Position numbers and translations under genes: made by a program. From Roseofilum halophilum BLCC-M91 (lineage in GTDB: Bacteria > Cyanobacteriota > Cyanobacteriia > Cyanobacteriales > Desertifilaceae), in NCBI RefSeq assembly GCF_030068445.1, contig NZ_JAQPOK010000062.1, positions 1 through 42,503 of the forward strand: a stretch of DNA of 42,503 bases, in the 5' to 3' direction. Of the stretch, positions 17,032-24,592 are shown piece after piece. Within the stretch, counting starts at the first letter, position 1. The number at the start of each line of letters is the position of its first letter. The notes below the pieces were generated by a model that did no database searches, was not told the origin of the DNA, and saw only the letters and a program-made list of their open reading frames with translations.

Positions 17032-17059
17032 TTGTTTGAGTTCCGCTATGACATATAAT
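17032..17059 (+). promoter_or_regulatory. Candidate promoter of the flavoprotein operon
   Basis: A perfect -10, TATAAT, at 17054-17059 follows a weak -35, TTGTTT, at 17032-17037 with 16 bases between. It is the only good -10 in the 126 bases between the divergent methyltransferase and flavoprotein genes. Confidence 0.4.
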
Positions 17060-17135
17060 GTTAAAGTTGAGCGGTGTGGAAGCATCTTACGATGTTTGAG
17101 GGAGGTGACTTTCATAAGATTTGGATTTGAAAAGC

Positions 17136-18560
17136 ATGAACAAGACTAACATTGATGCCGGAATGGATATCGTAACTGATGTCGTAATAGTGGGGAGTGG
17201 ATTTGCGGGACTCAGTGCTGCGATCGCCGCCGCTCAAGCAGGAGTATCCGTCATTCTGGTGGAAAAAGAAGCAAGCTGTGGGGGAAACTCCCTGGTCAGT
17301 GGTGGTGCTTTGACCGTCGTGGGTTCCCCGATTCAGACACGAGAAGGCATTACAGACTCCTTTGCCTTGCTCAAGCAAGATATGTTAACCGCAGGCAGAC
17401 AACTGAATAATGTGGCCTTAGTTGAGACGATGGTTCAGGAATCCTACCCAACGCTGCAATGGCTTACAGAGGAACTAGGGGTAAAATTCAAGGATCGGGT
17501 CGATCAGTATGGGGGTCATTCTGTACCCCGCAATCACAATCCTGAAACGCTTTCAGGCTCTGAAATCCTGACCGCAATGCTGACCCAGGCCAAGTCCCTA
17601 GGGGTTGAGATTAGAACCCAAACCCGACTCATTCGGCTCTTGACAACACCGGCTCAAACGAACACCACGCCTCCGATGGTTACGGGGGTTGTCGTCAAAA
17701 CCCCCGATCGGGAGATTAAGCAGATTGGGGTAAATCAGGGCGTTGTATTAGCGACTGGTGGGTTTTCTGGCGATCGCGCTTTTCTGCAACAACAGGCTCC
17801 CCACTTACCAACTGGATTGGATCATACCAATGTTCCGAATGCCACCGCCGAAGCCCTGATTGAGGCGATACGGATTGGTTCCCAGTGCGTGGACTTAGAG
17901 CAGGTACAGCTTGTCCCTTGGGTCTCCCCAGATGAAACGGGATATGGCATTGCCCCTCTATTTGGCAGTTACACCGTTTTAGCCTATGGGTTGGCCATTG
18001 ATCCGGTAACTGGAAAGCGTTTTATTAATGAGCTGGCCGATCGCAAAACCTGGGTAGACACCCTATTGACCCTGGGACATCCTTGTATTGGCATCGCTGA
18101 TACGGCGGGTATGGAAAATTCTGGGATTGATATTGAACCCTATTTAGCCGATCAAGCAGTCGTCAAGAAATTTTCAACCCTATCTTCCCTTGCCGCAGAA
18201 TATAGCATTCCCGATACCGCATTACAGCAAACCCTGGATCGATACAACTACTTTGTGGAACAACTCCATGAAGATCGAGATTTTGGCAAATCCTTACGCG
18301 ATCAGGCAAAACCCTTAAACCCGCCATTTTATGGTGTACGCTTATGGCCTAAAGTGCATTACACCATGGGGGGGGTGAAAATTGATGCTCAAGCACAGGT
18401 TCTTGGGGTTGGGGATCTTCCCATTGCCGGACTTTACGCTGCGGGTGAGGTCACAGGTGGAATGCATGGGGCTTGTCGTTTAGGAGGCTGTTCCATAACA
18501 GAATGTATTGTGTTTGGTCGCATTGCAGGGCAAAATGTAGTTAAGCATAGCATTACTTAA
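17136..18560 (+). CDS. Fumarate reductase/urocanate reductase-type flavoprotein
   Basis: The 474-residue protein has an N-terminal FAD-binding GSGFAGLSAAIAAAQAG and VEKEASCGGNS, GGHSVPRNH near residue 127, an ATGGFSG dinucleotide-binding strand, the GKRFINELADR region, and a C-terminal block with HYTMGGV, GLYAAGEVTGGMHGACRLGG and VFGRIAGQN. These match the soluble flavin domain of flavocytochrome c fumarate reductases and relatives (urocanate reductase, 3-ketosteroid dehydrogenases), which reduce or form a C=C bond beside a carboxyl or keto group. There is no haem domain and no signal peptide, so it is cytoplasmic; electron donor and substrate are unknown. I prefer the ATG at 17136 to a TTG at 17121. 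It ends four bases before a methyltransferase start that is now truncated (18565). Confidence 0.88.
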   Translation: MNKTNIDAGMDIVTDVVIVGSGFAGLSAAIAAAQAGVSVILVEKEASCGGNSLVSGGALTVVGSPIQTREGITDSFALLKQDMLTAGRQLNNVALVETMVQESYPTLQWLTEELGVKFKDRVDQYGGHSVPRNHNPETLSGSEILTAMLTQAKSLGVEIRTQTRLIRLLTTPAQTNTTPPMVTGVVVKTPDREIKQIGVNQGVVLATGGFSGDRAFLQQQAPHLPTGLDHTNVPNATAEALIEAIRIGSQCVDLEQVQLVPWVSPDETGYGIAPLFGSYTVLAYGLAIDPVTGKRFINELADRKTWVDTLLTLGHPCIGIADTAGMENSGIDIEPYLADQAVVKKFSTLSSLAAEYSIPDTALQQTLDRYNYFVEQLHEDRDFGKSLRDQAKPLNPPFYGVRLWPKVHYTMGGVKIDAQAQVLGVGDLPIAGLYAAGEVTGGMHGACRLGGCSITECIVFGRIAGQNVVKHSIT

Positions 18561-18564
18561 AATC

Positions 18565-18660
18565 ATGATTAATCATCAAGAACGATACGATCGCTCGGCC
18601 CCTGATTACAATCAAGATGTTGCAGAAAGAAACTATGATGGCTCTAAAACTGTGGGATAG
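18565..18660 (+). pseudogene. Truncated 5' remnant of the SAM methyltransferase gene
   Basis: This frame starts MINHQERYDRSAPDYNQDV and copies the first 26 codons of the intact methyltransferase at 20230, then leaves it after NYDG and stops at TAG 18658-18660. It follows the flavoprotein stop by four bases, the spacing kept upstream of the intact copy, so it marks the original gene order flavoprotein-methyltransferase before the FrhB-type gene arrived. Confidence 0.9.
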
Positions 18661-18665
18661 TATTG

Positions 18666-19964
18666 ATGAATAAAAATAGCCACAAGCAAGACAAACTCTC
18701 CTTAGATGAGATAGTGACGGCTGGTTTGTGTATGGGTTGTGGACTGTGCCGCAGCATAGCCGGTTCGGAGCGAGTGGAAATCGCCATGACCCCTGAAGGA
18801 AGAGAACGACCGATCGCACTGAGTCCATTAGACGAAAAAACTTTGGAAGCGATCGACGCCACTTGTCCGGGGATACGGGTTCCCAGCGCAGAGCCAGAAT
18901 CGATACCCGAGGGGGCAGAGACGGACATTTTATGGGGACCCGCCACGCAAATGGCGATCGGCTACGCAACCGATCCAGAAATCCGCCACCGTGGTTCTTC
19001 AGGCGGCGTGTTGACAGCTCTAGCCACCTACTTATTGGAGAGCAAAGAGGTGGATTTTATCCTTCATGTCGCCGCTTCAAAAGAAAGACCGATCGTCTCC
19101 GAACCCCGCCTGAGCTTCGATGCTGTCAGCGTCTTGGAAGCATCCGGCTCCCGCTACGGTCCTGGGGCGCCCTTAGCTAATTTTATGGAGGTTTTGGACT
19201 TCAATCGGCCTTTTGCAGTGGTCGGCAAACCCTGCGACATTACGGCGATGAGGAACCTAGAGCGTCGCGATCCGCGCGTGAAAAAACTGATGCGCTATTG
19301 CCTGTCTCTGATTTGTGGGGGGATGTCCGATTTATCCAAAATACTGAGCGCACTCGACCAGTTCGGCATCCGAGAGTCAGAACTGCGAAGCTTCCGATAT
19401 CGCGGCTACGGCAATCCCGGTTTGACCCGAATGGAAACAAAAGACGATAAGACTTTTGCCCTAACCTACAACGACTTATGGGCAGACGAGGCCAATTGGG
19501 GAACCCAGCCCCGCTGTAAAATCTGTCCGGATGCCGTGGGCGAAGTGGCAGATATCGTGGCAGCAGATTGCTGGCCGGGAGCGAGTCCGACTGGGGAAGA
19601 TGAGGGATTCAACGCGATCGTCGTCCGCACCAAACGAGGACAAGAACTATTCGAGAAGGCTATGGCCGATGGGGTGCTGACGACGATCCGAGAGATTACA
19701 TTTCGCGATCTAGATCGCTTTCAACCTCATAAGGTACGGCAGAAAAAAGCCGCCTGGGCTCGTTTTGCAGGTATGCGTGCTGCTGGCTTGCCGGTGCCAA
19801 ATACGGAAGGCTTGCGGCTGGAAGAACTGGCGCGGGAACAGGGCTGGAAAAAACTTCTGGCTCAAGCACGGGGGGCGCGCGATCGCGTGAAAACAGGCCG
19901 ACTTGGAGAACCCTCAGCAACGAGAGAACCCTCAAAAAATGACGAATCATATGGTTTTTATTAA
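18666..19964 (+). CDS. FrhB/FdhB-family iron-sulfur flavoprotein, inserted
   Basis: The 432-residue protein belongs to the coenzyme F420 hydrogenase/dehydrogenase beta-subunit family. It has an N-terminal CMGCGLC cluster motif near residues 19-25, the RGSSGGVLTAL block, GKPCDITA, a second Cys region CKICPDAVGEVADIV, and AADCWPG. The family includes F420-dependent subunits, hydroxymethyl chlorophyll reductase and the cyanobacterial divinyl reductase BciB; the start is unlike BciB as I recall it, so I do not call bciB. It probably transfers electrons from ferredoxin to an organic substrate. The sequence looks richer in G+C than its neighbours and lies between partial duplicates of flanking genes, so it is likely an acquired insertion. 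Start: ATG 18666. Confidence 0.8.
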   Translation: MNKNSHKQDKLSLDEIVTAGLCMGCGLCRSIAGSERVEIAMTPEGRERPIALSPLDEKTLEAIDATCPGIRVPSAEPESIPEGAETDILWGPATQMAIGYATDPEIRHRGSSGGVLTALATYLLESKEVDFILHVAASKERPIVSEPRLSFDAVSVLEASGSRYGPGAPLANFMEVLDFNRPFAVVGKPCDITAMRNLERRDPRVKKLMRYCLSLICGGMSDLSKILSALDQFGIRESELRSFRYRGYGNPGLTRMETKDDKTFALTYNDLWADEANWGTQPRCKICPDAVGEVADIVAADCWPGASPTGEDEGFNAIVVRTKRGQELFEKAMADGVLTTIREITFRDLDRFQPHKVRQKKAAWARFAGMRAAGLPVPNTEGLRLEELAREQGWKKLLAQARGARDRVKTGRLGEPSATREPSKNDESYGFY

Positions 19965-20043
19965 AGAAATGGCCTATCAGGCACTTCCCTATAGGCAACG
20001 CAAAACTGCTCTATCCAACAGTTTTAGAGTAGATGCTCTACTA

Positions 20044-20229
20044 AAGCAAGATATGTTAACCGCAGGCAGACAACTGAATAATGTGGCCTTAGTTGAGACA
20101 ATGGTTCAGGAATCCTACCCAACGCTGCAATGGCTTACAGAGGAGCTAGGAGTAAAATTCAAGGAGAATGTATTGTGTTTGGTCGCATTGCAGGGCAAAA
20201 TGTAGTTAACCATAGCATTACTTAAAATC
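20044..20229 (+). pseudogene. Internally deleted second copy of the flavoprotein gene
   Basis: Bases 20044-20165 copy 17373-17494 with three mismatches. The sequence then jumps at a one-base microhomology to a copy of the last 60 bases of the flavoprotein gene (18501-18560 copied at 20166-20225). The jump shifts the frame, so the product would read LLKQDMLTAGRQ... and then unrelated residues before a stop. It is a remnant of a duplicated flavoprotein gene with about 1 kb deleted. The intact methyltransferase gene follows. Confidence 0.9.
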
Positions 20230-20838
20230 ATGATTAGTCATCAAGAACGATACGATCGCTGGGCCCCCGATTACAATCAAGATGTTGCAGAAAGAAACTA
20301 TGATGGCCCCCAATATATTGTCAACTATCTTATGGAGCTAAAAGACAAAGGGCAAATTGCTATTCATCCAACCCCTGAGTTCAAAGTCATTGATGTGGGG
20401 TGTGGATCGGGCCTCGTGGGTCAAGTCTTACGAAACCAGGGTTATCACCATATCGATGGAACAGATTTGTCCCAAGGCATGATCGGGGAAGCTAAAAAAA
20501 CAGGAGCCTATCAAACCCTGATTGGCTGGCAAGACTTAAATCATCCCCTCCCCTTTTTTCTACAGGGTCAGTACGATCTGACCATTTGTTGTGGCGTATT
20601 TGCTTTGGATTTTGTCAAACCTGAGTCCTTGAAATGGTTAGCCCAAGTCACTAAACCGGGAGGAATTGTCGCCCTGTCTACCAAGACAACCTATTACGAC
20701 ACCTACGATTTTGAAGGCTATTACAAGCAATTACAAACAGAGGGTAAAATTCAACTGATTGATTGTCGGATGAATCAGCCTTATCTCGGTGCTGAAGCCG
20801 ATGGTCATTACTGGGTGTTTTCAGTCAAAGCGATGTGA
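20230..20838 (+). CDS. Class I SAM-dependent methyltransferase
   Basis: The 202-residue protein has motif I, VIDVGCGSGLVGQVL, near residues 53-67, the acidic IDGTDLSQGMI that binds the ribose, an LTICCGVFALDF motif near residue 120, and LKWLAQVTKPGGIVALS. It is a compact methyltransferase of the UbiE/TehB-like shape with no extra domain. Its first codons (MISHQERYDRWAPDYNQDV) are the ones duplicated at 18565. It is the second gene of a plus-strand series running to the arginase homologue. The methyl acceptor cannot be predicted; O- or N-methylation of a small acid or amine would fit the neighbours. Confidence 0.88.
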   Translation: MISHQERYDRWAPDYNQDVAERNYDGPQYIVNYLMELKDKGQIAIHPTPEFKVIDVGCGSGLVGQVLRNQGYHHIDGTDLSQGMIGEAKKTGAYQTLIGWQDLNHPLPFFLQGQYDLTICCGVFALDFVKPESLKWLAQVTKPGGIVALSTKTTYYDTYDFEGYYKQLQTEGKIQLIDCRMNQPYLGAEADGHYWVFSVKAM

Positions 20839-20882
20839 AAAAATAGGATCGAAATAGCGCCCAATAATCTGCAAGTTTTAAA

Positions 20883-21794
20883 ATGGTAAAAACCTGTTTG
20901 TTTGTCAATAATCGCGAGCCTTACCCTGAAACCTGTTTTGACCATATTTCTGGTATTGATATGGTGTGGTACCAGGATCATTCCGATCGCTTTTCCCTAG
21001 AAGAAGCGATCGCCAACAACCCCACAACTCAGATCTTAATCACCACCCTGATGGACTGGAGTGCAGCTCATCTTAAGCAGTTTCCCAACCTTGAACTGAT
21101 TATTACGATTACGACGGGAACTGACTACATTGATAAAAATTACTGTCAACAGCACAACATTAAAGTCCTTAATACCCCTGGCTTCACGGGGGCATCCGTT
21201 GCTGAACATGCCGTTGCCCTAATGTTGGCCGCAGCAAAACGGTTGGTTGATTTTAACCACAAAATTCGCACAGGTGACTATCAAATCTTTGAGCATCAGG
21301 GCATTGAACTGTTTGGCGCTCAAGCTGGCATTATTGGCATGGGCCGGATTGGATCGCAGGTTGCCCAAATGTTACAGGGCTTCGGGATCAACGTTGTCTA
21401 CTGTAACCGCACTCAGAAGGTCAGTGATTTTGGGGTGCAGGTCGATCTCGATACATTAGTGAACACTAGCGATATCATCTTTTTAACTCTCTCCTTAAAT
21501 GAGACTTCTCGTCAGATGATTAATCAAGACACCCTTGCTAAAGTCAAACCCGGTGCTATTCTCATCAATATTTCCCCTGACGATCTCATTGAGTTTTCTG
21601 CCCTCCAAAGCGCCTTAACCAAGGGTCAGCTCTCCTATGCGGGCTTAGATATTCACCATGAGGACGATCGATTCTTGAACCTGCCTAACACTATTTTGAC
21701 ACCTCGCCGTGCTTGGTATACCCAAGCTGCCTTTGAGCGTCGGATCAAAATTTTTAGTCAAACCCTTGCCGATTATATGCAAACTCAGCACTAG
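20883..21794 (+). CDS. D-2-hydroxyacid dehydrogenase homologue lacking the catalytic Arg and His
   Basis: The 303-residue protein has the two-domain fold of the family: TTGTDYID and TPGFTGASVAEHAVALML in the substrate domain, and GMGRIGSQ at residues 152-159 for NAD(P). The usual catalytic Arg lies in an INxSRG motif; here the segment reads INISPDDL, with Pro232 in that place. The usual catalytic His follows TP near the end; here it is Arg275 (ILTPRRAWYT). The acidic partner region reads LDIHHEDD. Thus two of three catalytic residues are replaced while nucleotide binding is kept. It may be a repurposed reductase with another mechanism, or a binding protein. It sits 44 bases after the methyltransferase and 27 before the dehydroquinase homologue. 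Confidence 0.85.
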   Translation: MVKTCLFVNNREPYPETCFDHISGIDMVWYQDHSDRFSLEEAIANNPTTQILITTLMDWSAAHLKQFPNLELIITITTGTDYIDKNYCQQHNIKVLNTPGFTGASVAEHAVALMLAAAKRLVDFNHKIRTGDYQIFEHQGIELFGAQAGIIGMGRIGSQVAQMLQGFGINVVYCNRTQKVSDFGVQVDLDTLVNTSDIIFLTLSLNETSRQMINQDTLAKVKPGAILINISPDDLIEFSALQSALTKGQLSYAGLDIHHEDDRFLNLPNTILTPRRAWYTQAAFERRIKIFSQTLADYMQTQH

Positions 21795-21821
21795 CTAGTA
21801 TTCTGTCAGGATTATTTTGCG

Positions 21822-22274
21822 ATGACTCTCAAGCTTTTACTCATTCAGGGGGCGAACATGGCCTCTCTGGGCGATCGCCAAGGTAGTACCTATGGCGATC
21901 TCACAGCCGATCGACTTAATCAAATGTTGCAACAACATGCCAGTAAATTGGGCTACAAACTCGATGTTTTTTACACCAATATTGAAGGTGAAGCGATTAA
22001 TAAAGTCTATGCTAGTGTGACGGATGGCATTGATGGCATCCTGGCAAATCCAGCAGGCTTCACCTACAATGCTTATGCTCTGAGAGATTGCCTCACCTAC
22101 GTTGCCCCTCCCTATCTGGAGATTCATATCACCAATATTGATAAACGAGAGATCAAATCAGTTCTATCCGTGGCAGCCGCAGGAGTTGTCTATGGATTTG
22201 GTATTGATTCCTATTTTATCGCTCTTGAAGCAATGTTGAGGCTGCTTAATCATGAAACCTATCAAAATCATTGA
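21822..22274 (+). CDS. Divergent type II 3-dehydroquinase homologue
   Basis: The 150-residue protein matches the flavodoxin-like type II dehydroquinase along its whole length. Residues equivalent to the catalytic Asn12, Arg19 and Tyr24 are kept (QGANMASLGDR, STYGD), as are Asn76 in LANPAGFTYN and His102 in EIHITN. Two substrate-pocket residues differ from the alignment I recall: the His after the NPG(A/G) motif is Tyr82, and the Arg of the RxHS motif is Ser113. So the proton-abstracting side looks intact but the ring/carboxylate pocket is altered, suggesting a related beta-elimination on another substrate. A housekeeping dehydroquinase is presumably elsewhere. Its 3' end overlaps the arginase start by 23 bases. 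Confidence 0.85.
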   Translation: MTLKLLLIQGANMASLGDRQGSTYGDLTADRLNQMLQQHASKLGYKLDVFYTNIEGEAINKVYASVTDGIDGILANPAGFTYNAYALRDCLTYVAPPYLEIHITNIDKREIKSVLSVAAAGVVYGFGIDSYFIALEAMLRLLNHETYQNH

Positions 22275-23211
22275 AATCTGTTCTGAACTCGGTGCGGCCC
22301 AATTGGGAGCGAGTATGGGGGCTGATGCAATTCGCATGGCTGCCCACAAAGCGGGGAGTGATTTTTTTAGCAAATATCCAACGATTCGATTGCCCGATCG
22401 CAATTATTTGTTATCCGATCGCCAGCACAATCAGGGCTGTTCTCACGTTAAACGACTTCGCTATATCCTCGAAACCTGCCAAATCGCCTGTAATACAGTA
22501 ACGGAAGTATTGGAGCAGGGTGAGTTTCCTCTCGTGTTTTCAGCCGATCACTCCTCGGCTGCCGGAGTCATTGCCGGAGTTAAGCAAGCCTATCCTGAAG
22601 AACGCCTCGGCATTATTTGGATTGATGCCCACAGCGATATGCACTCTCCCTACACCACCCACTCTGGCAATATGCACGGAATGCCCCTCGGTAGTGCGCT
22701 AGGCTTGGATGCAGAAGCCAGAGAATGGTTGAATACTAAGCCCAATCCCTTGCCCTTGGCAACCCAAAAACAATGGACGCACCTGAAGGAGTTGGGAGGC
22801 ATTTCACCCAAGGTACAGCCTCAAGACTTAATTTTGATTGGAGTGCGCTTCTTTAAACCGGAGCATTCTATTTTGATTCAACAATTAGGAATTACACTCC
22901 ACGGTGTGGCTGATATCCGAGAGCAAGGTGTAGCATTGCATATCGAGCAAATCAATCAGCAGCTCCAGGACTGCGATCGCCTTTACGTTTCCTTTGATGT
23001 GGATAGTTTAGATTGCCATACCGTCTCTTTTGGCACGGGAACGCCTGAACCGGATGGGTTGTATTTGTCTGAGGCGATCGCCCTGCTAAAATCGATCGTG
23101 GCGAATCCTAAAGTCTGCTGTTTGGAGATTTCGGAAGTCAATCCTGTCTTGGATAATAAAGGTAACGCAATGGGTGAGGCTGCTTGGCAAGTCTTAGAAA
23201 AGATTACTTGA
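22252..23211 (+). CDS. Arginase-family ureohydrolase
   Basis: The 319-residue protein keeps every manganese ligand of the family: His100 in FSADHSS, Asp125, His127 and Asp129 in IDAHSDMH, Asp249 and Asp251 in SFDVDSLD. Glu295 in LEISEVNP is the usual acidic residue. The SGNMHG at residues 138-143 matches the arginase-type SGNLHG signature, where the His and the Asn/Ser help bind the amino acid part of arginine, so true arginase activity or action on an arginine-like guanidino acid is more likely than agmatinase. The usual GGDH is SADH. It is the last gene of the plus-strand series and is coupled to the dehydroquinase homologue by overlap. Confidence 0.88.
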   Translation: MKPIKIIEICSELGAAQLGASMGADAIRMAAHKAGSDFFSKYPTIRLPDRNYLLSDRQHNQGCSHVKRLRYILETCQIACNTVTEVLEQGEFPLVFSADHSSAAGVIAGVKQAYPEERLGIIWIDAHSDMHSPYTTHSGNMHGMPLGSALGLDAEAREWLNTKPNPLPLATQKQWTHLKELGGISPKVQPQDLILIGVRFFKPEHSILIQQLGITLHGVADIREQGVALHIEQINQQLQDCDRLYVSFDVDSLDCHTVSFGTGTPEPDGLYLSEAIALLKSIVANPKVCCLEISEVNPVLDNKGNAMGEAAWQVLEKIT

Positions 23212-23223
23212 ATATGACCGATA

Positions 23224-23360
23224 CAGCAGTTTTCGCTGCTATGCGGTACATTTCGATCCCCCCAACCCCCCTTAAAAAGGGGGGCAGTAAAAGTACCCCT
23301 TAAAAAGGGGGATTTAGGGGGATCTTTTCTGACTGTACCTCATTACCGCGCGAAGCGCTG
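23224..23360. mobile_element. MITE copy D with a GATCC-palindrome core
   Basis: The termini are CAGCAGTTTTCGC at the left and, on the other strand, CAGCGCTTCGCGC at the right. Both continue through an ATG(C/A)GGTACA block, giving imperfect inverted repeats of about 28 bases. TA flanks lie at 23222-23223 and 23361-23362. The core, from 23255 to 23324, is a GATCCCCC...GGGGGATC palindrome of a common cyanobacterial type. The right arm codes for the last residues of the aminotransferase on the minus strand. Confidence 0.75.
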
Positions 23361-24556
23361 TATGTTCGATCGCTTCTGGCTGGCAGCGATTTTCTTGGGG
23401 TTATGGAAGATGGATTCGCGACAAATTGTGCATCCATTAAATAATTGGCTAATCGGGATAATCCTATCTCAATATGATGAGAAGGACAAGCAAAGTTTAA
23501 ACGGAGAAAAGCATTATCGCTCTGGTGAAAATCAACCCCCGGACTCGAACATAAGGCATGGTTTTGAGCCAAATCGAGAGATAATGCCATTGCACTTTCC
23601 TCCGCTTTCGTCACATCAACCAAGGCAAAAAAACCGGCTTGGGGTTGAGTGCGAAGGGATAAGCCTAAATCTTGGGCTGTCTGTTTGAATAAATCCCAAT
23701 TTTGCCGTAGCATCTGCCCGTGTTGACTCACTAAAATATCCCAATGCGGCATGAGTTGGGTGGCAATGATTTGACTGGGTAAACTGGTACACATATTCAA
23801 AACCGCCTTGACATTGGTCATCAGTTCCACCCGATCTTCAGGCACAATTAAATACCCGACTCGAAAACCTGCAATAGCCAGAGATTTAGAGAGACTATTG
23901 ACAATCAGGTGGCGATCGCAATGATGAATGGCACTGGGGATAGATTGATCGGTTAAGGACAAAGATTGGTAGACTTCATCAAAAATCACGGGGATTCCCA
24001 AATTAGCGATCGCCTCCAACTCTTCCCGACCTAGGAAAGATCCGTAGGGGTTGCTTGGAGAATTAATAATAATGGCTTGGGTTTGGGAGGAGATGTACTG
24101 GGGTAACGCTTCGAGATCGATCGCGTAACCCTTCATGGGAACAAGGCAACAAGTCCCATTCAATATCTCTACCATCACTTTATAGGCAGGATAACAGGAC
24201 TCTGGCAAAATCACCTCTCCTCCCGGTTTCAGCAGCATTGCCAAGGCGATCGTCAATGCACCCGATGCACCATCCGTAATGCACACGCGATCGGGTGTTA
24301 GATCGTAGTTATACCAATCCTGATAATACCGGCAAATGGCAAGGCGCAAATCCATTATGCCGTTGATATCACCATAACCAATGTAGTCCTTCAGCAACGT
24401 ATTGCTGAGTTGAACGTTAACGCGATCGAATGGGTTGAAAGAGGACACCCCCTTGCCCAGGTTGATCGGTTGAAACCCCTGATGTTCAGTTGTCTCAAAC
24501 GCCTCCATAACAACATCCATCGCCAATGATGGATAAGAGCAGTAGTATTCATTCAT
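23300..24556 (-). CDS. PLP-dependent aminotransferase with a MITE-derived C-terminus
   Basis: The 418-residue fold-type I enzyme has Asn169 in INSPSNPYG, Asp193 and Tyr196 in IFDEVYQSL, Lys224 in NSLSKSLAIAGFRVGYL, and a late FLRLNF with the carboxylate-binding Arg. It resembles aspartate/aromatic/histidinol-phosphate aminotransferases (class I/II). Residues from about 398 on (TYSASRGNEVQSEKIPLNPPF) are encoded by MITE copy D, so the native end was replaced, probably with little effect because the tail follows the last core helix. It is downstream of the aldolase, 36 bases apart on the same strand, with AGGTAG as a likely ribosome binding site. Confidence 0.88.
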   Translation of the reverse strand: MNEYYCSYPSLAMDVVMEAFETTEHQGFQPINLGKGVSSFNPFDRVNVQLSNTLLKDYIGYGDINGIMDLRLAICRYYQDWYNYDLTPDRVCITDGASGALTIALAMLLKPGGEVILPESCYPAYKVMVEILNGTCCLVPMKGYAIDLEALPQYISSQTQAIIINSPSNPYGSFLGREELEAIANLGIPVIFDEVYQSLSLTDQSIPSAIHHCDRHLIVNSLSKSLAIAGFRVGYLIVPEDRVELMTNVKAVLNMCTSLPSQIIATQLMPHWDILVSQHGQMLRQNWDLFKQTAQDLGLSLRTQPQAGFFALVDVTKAEESAMALSLDLAQNHALCSSPGVDFHQSDNAFLRLNFACPSHHIEIGLSRLANYLMDAQFVANPSSITPRKSLPARSDRTYSASRGNEVQSEKIPLNPPF

Positions 24557-24592
24557 GATGTATCTACCTCATGTGTTTTTTCATAAGGCGTT

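Larger units (their letters stand above)
17373..20307 (+). repeat. Two direct repeat pairs bracketing the FrhB-type gene
   Basis: Pair one is 17373-17494 and 20044-20165 (122 bases, three mismatches). Pair two is 18500-18642 and 20165-20307 (143 bases, four mismatches). The second members are adjacent and the first members are about 1 kb apart. The FrhB-family gene lies between the members of pair two, so recombination between them would remove it and restore an uninterrupted flavoprotein-methyltransferase operon. Confidence 0.92.

Noticed and set aside
18666-19964. bciB (divinyl chlorophyllide reductase)
   Set aside because: The N-terminal region and context do not look like cyanobacterial BciB; only family-level assignment is safe.
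19903-20205. A 100-residue gene after the FrhB-type gene
   Set aside because: It is the copied flavoprotein fragment plus a frameshifted tail, so it is a pseudogene remnant.
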